Source: Sphingomonadales bacterium (GTDB taxonomy: Bacteria > Pseudomonadota > Alphaproteobacteria > Sphingomonadales > Sphingomonadaceae). From it: a DNA stretch of 64,000 bases. The stretch covers positions 210,542 to 274,541 of the forward strand of contig CANIRZ010000001.1 of NCBI GenBank assembly GCA_947470185.1. The letters run 5' to 3'. A model generated the notes under the pieces. That model saw only the letters and a list, made by a program, of their open reading frames with translations. It had not been told where the DNA came from and did not search any database. Positions 1-8,630 of this stretch are shown here, piece by piece. Within the stretch, counting starts at the first letter, position 1, and the number at the start of each line of letters is the position of its first letter. The position numbers and the translations under genes are program-made.

Positions 1-138
1 TCTCCTGGACCAATAAAATATGCATTGTCGCGTGTTATTGAAGGATTTCCAACAGAATTGCGTTTGCCAATGACGCCGCCAAGCGAGGCGAGCCGTCGAC
101 AGGTGGACGCCGCCTTGGAGAATGCAGGCCTAATCTAA
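1..138 (+). CDS. dapA: 4-hydroxy-tetrahydrodipicolinate synthase, C-terminal end (partial)
   Basis: Only the last 45 codons and the TAA stop are present; the gene enters from outside the window. The visible residues (SPGPIKYAL early, then [10 protein letters not shown]) fit the C-terminal helices of DapA, which condenses pyruvate with aspartate semialdehyde in lysine and diaminopimelate synthesis. The stop overlaps the smpB start by one base (TAATG), so the two are probably co-transcribed and translationally coupled. The assignment rests on a short tail and on the common dapA-smpB order in this group. Confidence 0.75.
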   Translation, partial: SPGPIKYALSRVIEGFPTELRLPMTPPSEASRRQVDAALENAGLI

Positions 139-620
139 TGACCCGCCCAAAGCCCGAAGCCTTTAACAAAGTGAAAACGGTCGCTGAAAACCGGCGGGCG
201 CGGTATGATTTTCATATCGATGATAAATATGAGGCGGGTATTGTCCTTACAGGTACGGAGGTAAAGTCACTTCGGTTTGGCGAAGGGTCAATCGCCGAAA
301 GCTATGCCGAGGTGCGCGATGACCAAATTTGGCTCATCAATGCCAATATACCCGAGTTTAGCCACGGCAACCGCAACAATCATGAGCCAAAACGCCCGCG
401 AAAACTGCTGCTTAACGAACGTGAAATACATAAGCTGCACGGCGCGGTTATGCGGCAAGGAATGACGCTTGTTCCGCTTTCGATTTATTTTAATGGCAGA
501 GGCAGGGCAAAGGTTGAGCTTGCGTTGGCAAAGGGTAAAAAGGCACCTGATAAAAGGGCGACAGAAAAAGAACGCGACTGGAAGCGGGAACAAGGACGTA
601 TCATGCGGGACCGTGGATGA
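138..620 (+). CDS. smpB: SsrA-binding protein SmpB
   Basis: This 160-residue protein has the usual SmpB length and layout. A beta-barrel core begins near [13 protein letters not shown] (residues 34-46), and the very basic C-terminal tail ([17 protein letters not shown] and following) is the part that mimics the missing mRNA in the decoding centre. SmpB delivers tmRNA to stalled ribosomes for trans-translation. The ATG overlaps the dapA stop, and the TGA overlaps the next start (ATGA), giving a compact three-gene unit. No tmRNA gene was seen in the window. Confidence 0.97.
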   Translation: MTRPKPEAFNKVKTVAENRRARYDFHIDDKYEAGIVLTGTEVKSLRFGEGSIAESYAEVRDDQIWLINANIPEFSHGNRNNHEPKRPRKLLLNEREIHKLHGAVMRQGMTLVPLSIYFNGRGRAKVELALAKGKKAPDKRATEKERDWKREQGRIMRDRG

Positions 621-1183
621 GTAAATTTAACGCCTGGCTTCAGCAGCAAGCGCCAACACGGGACAGCTTTGAGCGCAGTCGCTTCTTGCGACCGTTTGCG
701 CAGCGCGTGTTCCATCCGGCGCTTTGGCGTTTTACGCGTCGCTCCGTCCCGCGCGGTGTAGCACTTGGCTTGCTGGTAGGCATTTTCCTTTTGATACCCG
801 GTGTGCAAATTGCAGGCGTGGCGCTTTTGGCACTACCTTTCAGGGCCAATATTCCCATCGGCGCAGCCATGACCTTTCTGAGCATGCCTGCGACAACTCC
901 GTTTATCTTGTTCGGATCGGTTTACGTTGGCGAGTCCGTGCTTCGCTTAAACAATGGGTCGGGCCACCTTTACCGGCTGATAGAGACTTCCGCGCCACTT
1001 TCTGCTTGGGGTGACTATGTCTGGAACGAAGCCCCGCTTGCACTTTTGCAGGGCATTGCCGGGCTTGCCATAATTTCTATCGGTATGGCTATCATAGGCT
1101 ATTTTATCGCAGCGTTGTTTTGGCGTTGGCGGGTGAGCGTGAAATGGCGACGCCGGTCGAAAGCAATTGCGTCTGGTGGATAA
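617..1183 (+). CDS. DUF2062 domain membrane protein
   Basis: The 188-residue protein has several hydrophobic segments. One is around residues 50-75 ([19 protein letters not shown]), with others around residues 80-100 and 135-170. The pattern of a basic N-terminal region followed by a GLLVGIF-type helix and an FxFG-like P-rich stretch is typical of the DUF2062 family of small inner-membrane proteins. The function of the family is not established. Its ATG overlaps the smpB TGA, so it is probably expressed with smpB. Confidence 0.8.
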   Translation: MSKFNAWLQQQAPTRDSFERSRFLRPFAQRVFHPALWRFTRRSVPRGVALGLLVGIFLLIPGVQIAGVALLALPFRANIPIGAAMTFLSMPATTPFILFGSVYVGESVLRLNNGSGHLYRLIETSAPLSAWGDYVWNEAPLALLQGIAGLAIISIGMAIIGYFIAALFWRWRVSVKWRRRSKAIASGG

Positions 1184-1246
1184 GCCTTTGGAGGCATCGT
1201 TCCGTCCGTCGTAGTAGTTTCCCATATCTTTCCGGGGAGTATAAAC

Positions 1247-3295
1247 ATGAATTTCGCTAATAAGCTGGCACTGGCCGCTTCTGTGTCGCTGGCATCGCTA
1301 GCAACACCCTCTTTTGCGCAAGAGGCGCAGCAGCCGCCGCAGAAAGTTAGCAAAGACGGCGCGCAACTGGGCACTTTCGGTTTTGACATAGCGGGTATGG
1401 ATGCGAGCGTGTCGCCCGCAGATGATTTTTACTTATTTGCAAATGGCAAATGGGCTGCCACCACGGCCATACCAGCGGACAAGTCCAACTACGGAATGTT
1501 TACTGCCCTCGACGATCTATCGAAAGACCGCGTCAAGCTGGTGCTGGATGCGGAGAAAGACCGCAAGGGAAGCAAGGCAGGCGATGTTTACGCGAGCTAT
1601 ATTGATCAAGCTGCTGTTGAGAAAAAGGGCCTCGCGCCCGTACAGCCATGGTTGAAAACCGTGCGCGGTGTTAAAAGCAAAGCAGCTTTTGAAAAGCTGA
1701 TGCCCATTGCGGCACGCAATGGCGTTGGCGCGCTGTTCGGTGGCTATGTTGGGCAGGATGACAAAAACCCTGACGTCTATATTTTTCAGATTTATCAAGG
1801 TGGCACCGGCTTGCCTGATCGTGACATGTATTTGATCGAAAATGATAAATTCGAAGGTATAAGAAAGGCCTATAAGGACTATCTTGCACAGATGCTGACG
1901 CTCGCGGGTGAGAAAAACGCAGTTGCCCGTGCCGATGCGATCTTTGCGATGGAGAAGAAGATTGCTGCCGTACAGTGGACGCGCGAAGATTCCAGTGATG
2001 CGACCAAGACCTACAACAAAATGTCGTTGCAGCAGTTGGATGCTGTAACACCAGGTTTAAAAATGTCGCCTATCCTTGCAAAGCTCAGCCCCAAGATAAG
2101 CGATGTCATCGTCAACCAGCCAAGCGCGCTGACGGGCATATCCAAGATATATGCGGAAACGGATTTGTCGGTTCTGAAAGACCAGATGCTCGTCAACAGC
2201 CTGTCAACTTTCTCTAACGTTCTGCCTGACTCAGTCGCCGACACGACCTTCGCCTTTTACGGCACCACCCTTCAAGGTACGCCGCAACGCGAACCGCGCT
2301 GGAAACGTGGTGTAGGATTGACCGAAGGCACCGTGGGTGACGAGGTGGGTAAAGCTTATGCTGCGAAATATTTCCCACCAGAGACCAAGGCAGCAATGGA
2401 TGTGCTGGTTAAAAATGTGCTCGCTGCAATGGGCCGCCGCATTGATAATCTCGCTTGGATGCAGCCCGAAACTAAGGTCAAGGCGCGCGCCAAGCTGGCC
2501 AACTTCACGACGAAGATCGGCTACCCCGATCGTTGGAAAGATTATTCTACCCTGAAGATTGTACGTGGTGATGTGTTTGGAAATGACCTGCGTTCCAACC
2601 AATGGGGCTTTGACGATAATATGTCGAAGCTTGGGCAGCCAATCCGTCGCTGGGAATGGGGCATGTTGCCGCAAACGGTCAACGCTTATGCCAATTTTGG
2701 CATGAATGAAGTTGTGTTCCCCGCGGCTATTCTCCAACCCCCATTTTTTGATGCAAAGGCGGATGCAGCAGTGAATTACGGCGGCATTGGTGCTGTCATT
2801 GGTCATGAAATTAGCCACCATTTTGATGACCAAGGTTCCAAATATGACGCCACGGGAAAACTATCCGATTGGTGGACCGAGAGCGACGTTAAGGCTTTTG
2901 AGGCAGCAGGCAAAAAATTGATTGCGCAATATGACGCGTACAAGATTTTTCCTGACGCATCAGTGAAGGGTGAATTTACGCTGGGCGAGAATATTGGCGA
3001 CCTTGCCGGATTGACGATCGCTTATGATGCGTACCGGACTTCACTCAACGGCATTGAGCCGCCGGTACTTGATGGAATGACTGGGGATCAGCGCTTCTTC
3101 CTTGGCTGGGCTCAGGTCTGGCGGCGGAATTACCGCGAAGCCAATTTGCGTCAGCGGTTGATTACGGACCCGCACAGCCCCTCGGCGCAGCGTGCTTGGG
3201 TGGTACGCAATCTTGACAAATGGTACGATGCGTTCCAGCCCAAGGCGGATGGAAAAATTTACCTCAAGCCTGAGGACCGCGTTCGAATCTGGTAA
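1247..3295 (+). CDS. M13 family zinc metallopeptidase (neprilysin/PepO-like)
   Basis: The 682-residue protein begins with a signal peptide (residues 1-24, ending SFAQ), so it is probably periplasmic or secreted. The zinc site HEISH lies at residues 520-524, with catalytic E521. The third ligand is E581 in GENIGD, about 57 residues later, as expected for M13 peptidases. The N-terminal part (SVSPADDFYLFANGKW) is the M13 N-domain. Family members cleave short peptides. A GGGGAG Shine-Dalgarno-like sequence precedes the ATG. It lies directly upstream of cckA with a 9-base gap. Confidence 0.95.
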   Translation: MNFANKLALAASVSLASLATPSFAQEAQQPPQKVSKDGAQLGTFGFDIAGMDASVSPADDFYLFANGKWAATTAIPADKSNYGMFTALDDLSKDRVKLVLDAEKDRKGSKAGDVYASYIDQAAVEKKGLAPVQPWLKTVRGVKSKAAFEKLMPIAARNGVGALFGGYVGQDDKNPDVYIFQIYQGGTGLPDRDMYLIENDKFEGIRKAYKDYLAQMLTLAGEKNAVARADAIFAMEKKIAAVQWTREDSSDATKTYNKMSLQQLDAVTPGLKMSPILAKLSPKISDVIVNQPSALTGISKIYAETDLSVLKDQMLVNSLSTFSNVLPDSVADTTFAFYGTTLQGTPQREPRWKRGVGLTEGTVGDEVGKAYAAKYFPPETKAAMDVLVKNVLAAMGRRIDNLAWMQPETKVKARAKLANFTTKIGYPDRWKDYSTLKIVRGDVFGNDLRSNQWGFDDNMSKLGQPIRRWEWGMLPQTVNAYANFGMNEVVFPAAILQPPFFDAKADAAVNYGGIGAVIGHEISHHFDDQGSKYDATGKLSDWWTESDVKAFEAAGKKLIAQYDAYKIFPDASVKGEFTLGENIGDLAGLTIAYDAYRTSLNGIEPPVLDGMTGDQRFFLGWAQVWRRNYREANLRQRLITDPHSPSAQRAWVVRNLDKWYDAFQPKADGKIYLKPEDRVRIW

Positions 3296-3304
3296 GGAAC
3301 TGCT

Positions 3305-5713
3305 TTGAATAAGATATCCCCGCCAACTGAGTTTCAGATGCTTGGTGGGGATGTCGATGCGTCTCCTCGCCCACAGCTGTTGCAATTGGCGGTTCTGTCT
3401 TTGGCAATTGTGCTGTCGCTTTTGATCCTGTGGTTTTCCACCAAAAGTGTAATATTGGTTGGGTCCTGCAGCGCTGGGATCATCGCTGCTGCGGGGCTTA
3501 TCCAATATTTCCGTGGCGGTCGTACAGCGGACAATAGGCAAGTGCTGTCTGTACCCGATTGGTCCATTACCCATGCCGCGACCCAGTCGAGCAATGCCGC
3601 CATCGCAATTAGCGACCGCGCCGGGCGCTTAGTGTGCGCCAACGACCATTTTACGATGGCCTTTCCCGGGTTAAAGGCGCCGCCCGATCTAGGTGTTGAT
3701 GATGCCAGCCGCGTCGCACTTGTCGAAGCCGGCCGCGCTGCTTGGCGCGACGGCAGCGCGGGCATTAATGCCGTAAGGAAAGAGGGCCGCAGTTACAGCG
3801 TCAAGGTCGCAAGGGCAGGCGCGGCCGACGAGTATCTTTTGTGGCGTTTGGAAACTTTGGAACGGCTCGGCATTGAAAGCCGCGCTATTGAGCTGATATC
3901 CGGACGGATAGGTCGGGCTATGTCCAGCAGTGGCGTTATGGCGGTTGCCGTGGGCCCTGATGGCCGGGTGCGCAGCGCAAACGCGGCTTTTGCGTTGCGG
4001 GCGACGGGTGCTGGTGTCGAGACGACTAGCGGGCAGCTATTTGGTGACTTTGTGCGGATGGACGAAAAGGGCAGCGTATTTTTTGAACGTGAGGGCCGCA
4101 GTGGTTTGCCGATCCGGTTGCTGCACATACCCTTGAACCAGAATGCTGCGGAAGGCGCGGCGCTGTTGCTGGCCGTCGATGAAGAGGGCGCTACAGTGGA
4201 CCGCGGTCTGGCACTGGCGCATGTTGAGCAATTGTTGTCGACCTTGCCGCTGGGGCTCGCTCTCGTTGACCGCGACGGGCGCTTTTTATTCGCAAACGAT
4301 GCCTTCGCCCGCGTTCTTGATGTCGAACCGACAAAACTGCCGCCTTATCCGGCTGACCTTGTCATCAGCGAAGACAAAGGGGCCGTCCTTGACAGCATCC
4401 GACGTTATGGCAGCGGTTCGATGACCTCGGGTGATATTGCTATCCGGTTGAAGGAGCGGCCGGATGAGGTGATTGCGTTATCCATCGCTGGGGTACGCGG
4501 GCTGGGTGACGCCGCCGTGCTGCTTGGGCTGAAAGACAACAGCGAAGAGATAATCCTGAAGCGCCAAGTCGCGCAGCAGACGAAGATGGAATCCATCGGT
4601 CAACTGGCCGGCGGCGTGGCGCACGATTTTAACAATATTCTGACTGCGATTATAGGCTATTGCGATCTTATGCTGCTGCGCCATCAACCGGGGGACAGCG
4701 ACTATGACGATATCCAGCAGATCAAAAATAATTCAAATCGCGCAGCAAGCCTAACGCGACAATTGCTGGCCTTTTCGCGGCAGCAAACCCTGCGCCCGCA
4801 AATCCTGCAGCTCGCCAATGTGGTGGCCGATGTTTCGAGCCTCCTGAAGCGCTTGCTGGGTGCGACTGTGCGGCTAGAGGTGCACCATGGACGCAATGTA
4901 GGGGCGGTGCGGGCCGACCCGGGGCAGCTAGAGCAAGTTATCATCAACCTGGGCGTCAACGCGCGCGATGCGATGCCGAAGGGCGGCGTGGTGCACATCA
5001 GCACGGCTGCAGTCAGCCAAGGCGAAGTCTCTGCGATGGGTGGCGAATCCCTACCTGTGGGTGACTATGTTCAGCTTTCGGTTGAAGACAGCGGTTTTGG
5101 TATTCCCAAAGAAAATTTGTCTAAGATATTCGAACCATTTTTTACAACTAAGGAAATAGGCAACGGAACTGGGCTTGGTCTGTCAACGGTATACGGTATC
5201 GTGAAACAATCGGGCGGGTTCATTTTCGCCGACTCAAAGCCGGGGCAGGGCACGCGTTTCGACATATTCCTACCTGTTCATCATGGCGAAGCTGCCGCGT
5301 CGGAAATCGCCAAGCGTGAATTGTATAAGCCAAAGGACTTGTGGGGCAGCGGCCGGATCTTGATTGTCGAGGACGAGGATATGGTCCGCGCAGTCGCAGA
5401 GCGCGCGCTGGTGCGGCAGGGCTATGTGGTCGAAACCGCAAGCGACGGCGAACAGGCGCTTGAGCTGTTTGCCGATGGAAAGCGTTATGACTTGGTGGTG
5501 TCGGACGTCGTGATGCCCAATCTGGACGGCCCATCGATGGCACGGCAATTGCGGGAGAACTATGGCGAGATCCGGTTGCTGTTCATGTCGGGCTATGCCG
5601 AAGAGCAATTGCGCGAGACGATCAGCCTCGACAATGTATCGTTCTTGGCTAAGCCATTTTCCGTTCAGCAGATTGCGGAAGCTGTGCACGACGCGCTTGC
5701 GAAGGACGGTTAA
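3305..5713 (+). CDS. cckA: Cell-cycle hybrid sensor histidine kinase CckA
   Basis: The 802-residue protein has two membrane helices near residues 22-64 and then PAS-like regions. A HisKA domain follows with H440 in GGVAHDFNNILTAIIGY, then an HATPase domain (DSGFGIPKE, GTGLGLSTVYGI). A C-terminal receiver carries D734 in SDVVMPNLDG. This layout and the sequence around the histidine match CckA, which phosphorylates the phosphotransferase ChpT to control CtrA. TTG at 3305 is taken as start because GGA lies just upstream; the first in-frame ATG would remove 11 residues. A chpT gene lies at 57384. Confidence 0.93.
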   Translation: MNKISPPTEFQMLGGDVDASPRPQLLQLAVLSLAIVLSLLILWFSTKSVILVGSCSAGIIAAAGLIQYFRGGRTADNRQVLSVPDWSITHAATQSSNAAIAISDRAGRLVCANDHFTMAFPGLKAPPDLGVDDASRVALVEAGRAAWRDGSAGINAVRKEGRSYSVKVARAGAADEYLLWRLETLERLGIESRAIELISGRIGRAMSSSGVMAVAVGPDGRVRSANAAFALRATGAGVETTSGQLFGDFVRMDEKGSVFFEREGRSGLPIRLLHIPLNQNAAEGAALLLAVDEEGATVDRGLALAHVEQLLSTLPLGLALVDRDGRFLFANDAFARVLDVEPTKLPPYPADLVISEDKGAVLDSIRRYGSGSMTSGDIAIRLKERPDEVIALSIAGVRGLGDAAVLLGLKDNSEEIILKRQVAQQTKMESIGQLAGGVAHDFNNILTAIIGYCDLMLLRHQPGDSDYDDIQQIKNNSNRAASLTRQLLAFSRQQTLRPQILQLANVVADVSSLLKRLLGATVRLEVHHGRNVGAVRADPGQLEQVIINLGVNARDAMPKGGVVHISTAAVSQGEVSAMGGESLPVGDYVQLSVEDSGFGIPKENLSKIFEPFFTTKEIGNGTGLGLSTVYGIVKQSGGFIFADSKPGQGTRFDIFLPVHHGEAAASEIAKRELYKPKDLWGSGRILIVEDEDMVRAVAERALVRQGYVVETASDGEQALELFADGKRYDLVVSDVVMPNLDGPSMARQLRENYGEIRLLFMSGYAEEQLRETISLDNVSFLAKPFSVQQIAEAVHDALAKDG

Positions 5714-5747
5714 GTTAGATATTGAAATAGCATAAATAAATTTTTTT

Positions 5748-5762
5748 GTTCCACTCTTGTTC
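5748..5762 (+). promoter_or_regulatory. LexA (SOS) box upstream of recA
   Basis: The sequence reads GTTC, seven bases, GTTC, an exact match to the alphaproteobacterial LexA consensus. It lies 78 bases before the chosen recA ATG. The second half-site also forms an inverted repeat, GTTCT-TTT-AGAAC (5759-5771). LexA would repress recA here until DNA damage. Confidence 0.88.
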
Positions 5763-5839
5763 TTTTAGAACAGAAGGTGTACATAGCTGTTATTCCGGAA
5801 GAGTTTTCGGAACCAGGCATGACGCTAAGGAGTGGAAAA

Positions 5840-6919
5840 ATGGCAGCAAGTCTCAAAATTATTGACGGGAATCAGGCAAACGGTATGAAAAATTCAGAAC
5901 GTGAAAAGGCACTAGAAGCAGCCTTGGCGCAGATTGATCGCGCATTCGGCAAGGGTTCGGCGATGAAGCTGGGCAGCCGTGAAGCGATTAGCATTGATGC
6001 GGTGTCGACTGGCTCGCTTGGGCTCGACATAGCACTTGGCATTGGTGGATTGCCAAAAGGCCGCGTGATTGAAATTTACGGCCCTGAAAGCTCGGGTAAG
6101 ACAACGCTGACGCTGCACGTGATTGCAGAGGCGCAGAAGGCAGGTGGTACCGCGGCATTCATCGACGCGGAGCATGCGCTTGATCCCGGCTATGCCAAGA
6201 AGCTTGGTGTGGATATCGACAATTTGATCGTGTCTCAGCCTGATACGGGTGAGCAGGCGCTTGAGATCGCCGATACGCTCGTGCGGTCAAACGCGGTGGA
6301 TATCATCGTGATCGACTCGGTGGCTGCACTCGTTCCGCGCGCAGAAATCGAAGGTGAGATGGGCGATAGCCATGTTGGTCTGCAAGCGCGATTGATGAGC
6401 CAAGCGCTCCGCAAAATCACCGGCTCAATAAGCCGTTCGAACTGCATGGTCATCTTCATTAACCAGATTCGTATGAAGATTGGTGTGATGTACGGTTCGC
6501 CTGAAACGACAACGGGCGGCAATGCGTTGAAATTTTATGCGTCGGTGCGTTTGGACATTCGTCGCACTGGGCAAATCAAGGCAGGTGAAGATATTGTGGG
6601 CAACACGACCCGCGTGAAGGTTGTGAAGAACAAGGTGGCTCCGCCGTTTAAGCAGGTCGAATTTGATATCATGTATGGTGAAGGCATTTCCAAAACGGGT
6701 GAACTTCTCGATTTGGGTGTGAAGGCCGGATTGGTTGAGAAATCGGGTAGCTGGTTCAGTTATGATTCGATCCGCATCGGGCAAGGTCGCGAGAATTCGA
6801 AAAGTTACCTGACTGAAAATCCTGAAGTTGCGGCGCGGTTGGAAGCAGCCATCCGCGGAAAGACGGAGGAAGTGGCCGAGGTTCTGATGACAGGCCCCGA
6901 CGCGGACGACGACGTTTAA
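5840..6919 (+). CDS. recA: Recombinase RecA
   Basis: The protein has 359 residues from the ATG at 5840, which has AAGGAG spaced nine bases upstream. An in-frame GTG at 5777 would add 21 unlikely residues. The Walker A motif GPESSGKTT starts at residue 81, and the Walker B ([12 protein letters not shown]) and L2 loop ([16 protein letters not shown]) regions are present. RecA forms the strand-exchange filament and activates LexA self-cleavage. The acidic C-terminus (GPDADDDV) is normal for RecA. Expression is probably SOS-controlled through the box at 5748. Confidence 0.98.
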   Translation: MAASLKIIDGNQANGMKNSEREKALEAALAQIDRAFGKGSAMKLGSREAISIDAVSTGSLGLDIALGIGGLPKGRVIEIYGPESSGKTTLTLHVIAEAQKAGGTAAFIDAEHALDPGYAKKLGVDIDNLIVSQPDTGEQALEIADTLVRSNAVDIIVIDSVAALVPRAEIEGEMGDSHVGLQARLMSQALRKITGSISRSNCMVIFINQIRMKIGVMYGSPETTTGGNALKFYASVRLDIRRTGQIKAGEDIVGNTTRVKVVKNKVAPPFKQVEFDIMYGEGISKTGELLDLGVKAGLVEKSGSWFSYDSIRIGQGRENSKSYLTENPEVAARLEAAIRGKTEEVAEVLMTGPDADDDV

Positions 6920-6976
6920 GGCAACGGCTTCTCTTTTTTAAGAACAAGCGCGGCCTTGCCTGAGGCTGCTGCTTTC

Positions 6977-7006
6977 GACCCGCCCTGGTCCACCCTGGGG
7001 CGGGTC
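6977..7006 (+). terminator. Hairpin downstream of recA
   Basis: A perfect nine-base stem, GACCCGCCC pairing with GGGCGGGTC, encloses a 12-base loop 57 bases after the recA stop. It lacks a run of T after the stem, so termination here may be weak or may need Rho. No gene is seen in the rest of 6920-7110. Confidence 0.55.
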
Positions 7007-7110
7007 ATTTGTGTCTGCGTGGGTTGAGGCTTCGCTATTGGGGAGCATATACATAAAGCTAGGGCCGCACGAGACTTGACAGATATGTTAGCGGCGGCCC
7101 AACTGCCCGT

Positions 7111-7929
7111 ATGAAGCCTATCATTCATCTTATTGGATTGCCAACCGACCAAAACAGCTCATTCGCGCGCGGTGCTGCCCTTGCACCGGCCGCAATCCGC
7201 GCGGCCTTGTGGAGCGATCGCGGCAATCTGTTTGCGCAATCGGGCCATGAAATCGGCACAGATATCGCGTTCAAAGACTTTGGCGATCTGCCGCTGTCGG
7301 ACGTCGACTGTGCTGCCGATGATGCGATGATCAAACAGGCGGTCACGGACACTATGGATGCGGGTGGGATACCACTATCACTCGGCGGGGACCATGCCGT
7401 AACGTTTCCAATCGTCGCAGCGTTGGCAGCGCGGCACGGGCCGCTTAACATCCTGCATTTTGATGCGCATCCCGATATCTATGCCGATTTTGAAGGCAAC
7501 CCTCGCAGCCACGCGTCACCCTTTGCACGGATATTGGAAGCCGGCCATGCAACGCGTCTAGTGCAGGTTGGTGTTCGCACATTGAACACGCATTGCCGCG
7601 AACAGGCCGAACGCTACAATGTCGAAATCATCCCCATGCTAAACTTCCAGACAGCGCAAGTGCCCGCACTTGACGGCCCATTGTATATCAGCATCGATCT
7701 GGATGGCATTGACCCGTCCGAAGCGCCTGGCGTGGCGCATCCAGAGCCCGGTGGTTTAACCATACGCGAGCTATTGTCCGTTCTTGCCAAACAGAAGGCG
7801 CAAATTGTTGGTGCCGACATTGTGGAACTTAACCCCACACGCGATGTGAACGACATTACCGCCATAGTAGCAGCCAAGCTTGTGCGGGAAGTTGCCGCGC
7901 ATATACATCAAAATAACGACCAGTCATAA
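7111..7929 (+). CDS. Arginase/agmatinase family hydrolase
   Basis: The 272-residue protein carries the full binuclear manganese site of ureohydrolases. H95 lies in GGDH, the H116-D118-H120-D122 set in HFDAHPD, and D196/D198 in SIDLDGIDP. The family hydrolyses guanidino compounds such as arginine, agmatine or formiminoglutamate to urea or formamide. The closing motif APGVAHPEPGG is agmatinase-like, but the substrate cannot be fixed from sequence. The gene is followed 11 bases later by a glutathione transferase gene, probably in one transcript. Confidence 0.88.
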   Translation: MKPIIHLIGLPTDQNSSFARGAALAPAAIRAALWSDRGNLFAQSGHEIGTDIAFKDFGDLPLSDVDCAADDAMIKQAVTDTMDAGGIPLSLGGDHAVTFPIVAALAARHGPLNILHFDAHPDIYADFEGNPRSHASPFARILEAGHATRLVQVGVRTLNTHCREQAERYNVEIIPMLNFQTAQVPALDGPLYISIDLDGIDPSEAPGVAHPEPGGLTIRELLSVLAKQKAQIVGADIVELNPTRDVNDITAIVAAKLVREVAAHIHQNNDQS

Positions 7930-7940
7930 AGGGAACAGCC

Positions 7941-8567
7941 ATGAGCATCATTGTACACCATCTCAACAACTCCCGTTCGCAGCGTATCTTGTGGTTGCTC
8001 GAAGAGTTGAATCTTCCTTATGACATCCGCCATTATGCCCGCGATGCGGTGACCAACCTCGCGCCAGATGCGCTCTTAAAGGTCCATCCATTGGGCAAAT
8101 CGCCGATGATTGAAGATGACGGAAAGCTGATTTTCGAATCCGCCGCCATCGTGGAATATCTGTGCGAGCGTCATAATGGGGGGCATCTTGTCCCAGCGCG
8201 CGGTACCGATTTGCATATCCGCTACTTGGAATTCATGCACTTTGCCGAAGGTTCGGTGATGACACCAATCTTGCTTAACCTTTACACCGCGCGCTTGGGC
8301 GAAGCTGCTGCGCCTTTGCACCCGCGTATCCAGCAACAATTGGATAGCCATTTTGCGTTTATGGATGAGACCCTGAAAGCCACAGGTTGGTTTGTCGGGG
8401 GCAGCCTGACCGGCGCCGATATCATGATGAGCTTTCCCGCCGAAGCGGCCGTCAAAATGGGGAAGGCTGCAAACCTGCCAAACCTCTCGGCTTTTGTTGA
8501 AAAAATCCACGCACGTCCCGCGTTTCAAACCGCATTGGAAAAGGGCGGGCCTTATGCCTATGCATAA
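7941..8567 (+). CDS. Glutathione S-transferase family protein
   Basis: The 208-residue protein has an N-terminal thioredoxin-like domain (residues 1-80). It contains the turn HPLGKSPMI before the cis-proline and the glutathione-contacting FESAAIVEYL segment. An all-helical C-terminal domain follows (GGSLTGADIMMSFPAE, the N-capping box region). Such enzymes conjugate or reduce substrates with glutathione in the cytoplasm; the substrate here is unknown. A GGGAAC sequence precedes the ATG. It is likely co-transcribed with the ureohydrolase upstream. Confidence 0.9.
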   Translation: MSIIVHHLNNSRSQRILWLLEELNLPYDIRHYARDAVTNLAPDALLKVHPLGKSPMIEDDGKLIFESAAIVEYLCERHNGGHLVPARGTDLHIRYLEFMHFAEGSVMTPILLNLYTARLGEAAAPLHPRIQQQLDSHFAFMDETLKATGWFVGGSLTGADIMMSFPAEAAVKMGKAANLPNLSAFVEKIHARPAFQTALEKGGPYAYA

Positions 8568-8630
8568 TGGTTCCGCAAACTGCATATCTGGCTTGCAGCA
8601 TAGCGAGTCGTTCCCTAAGTCGCTGACACT

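Noticed and set aside
2231..2833. 200-codon open frame antisense to the M13 peptidase
   Set aside because: It lies opposite conserved peptidase sequence and has no recognisable motif or start signal.
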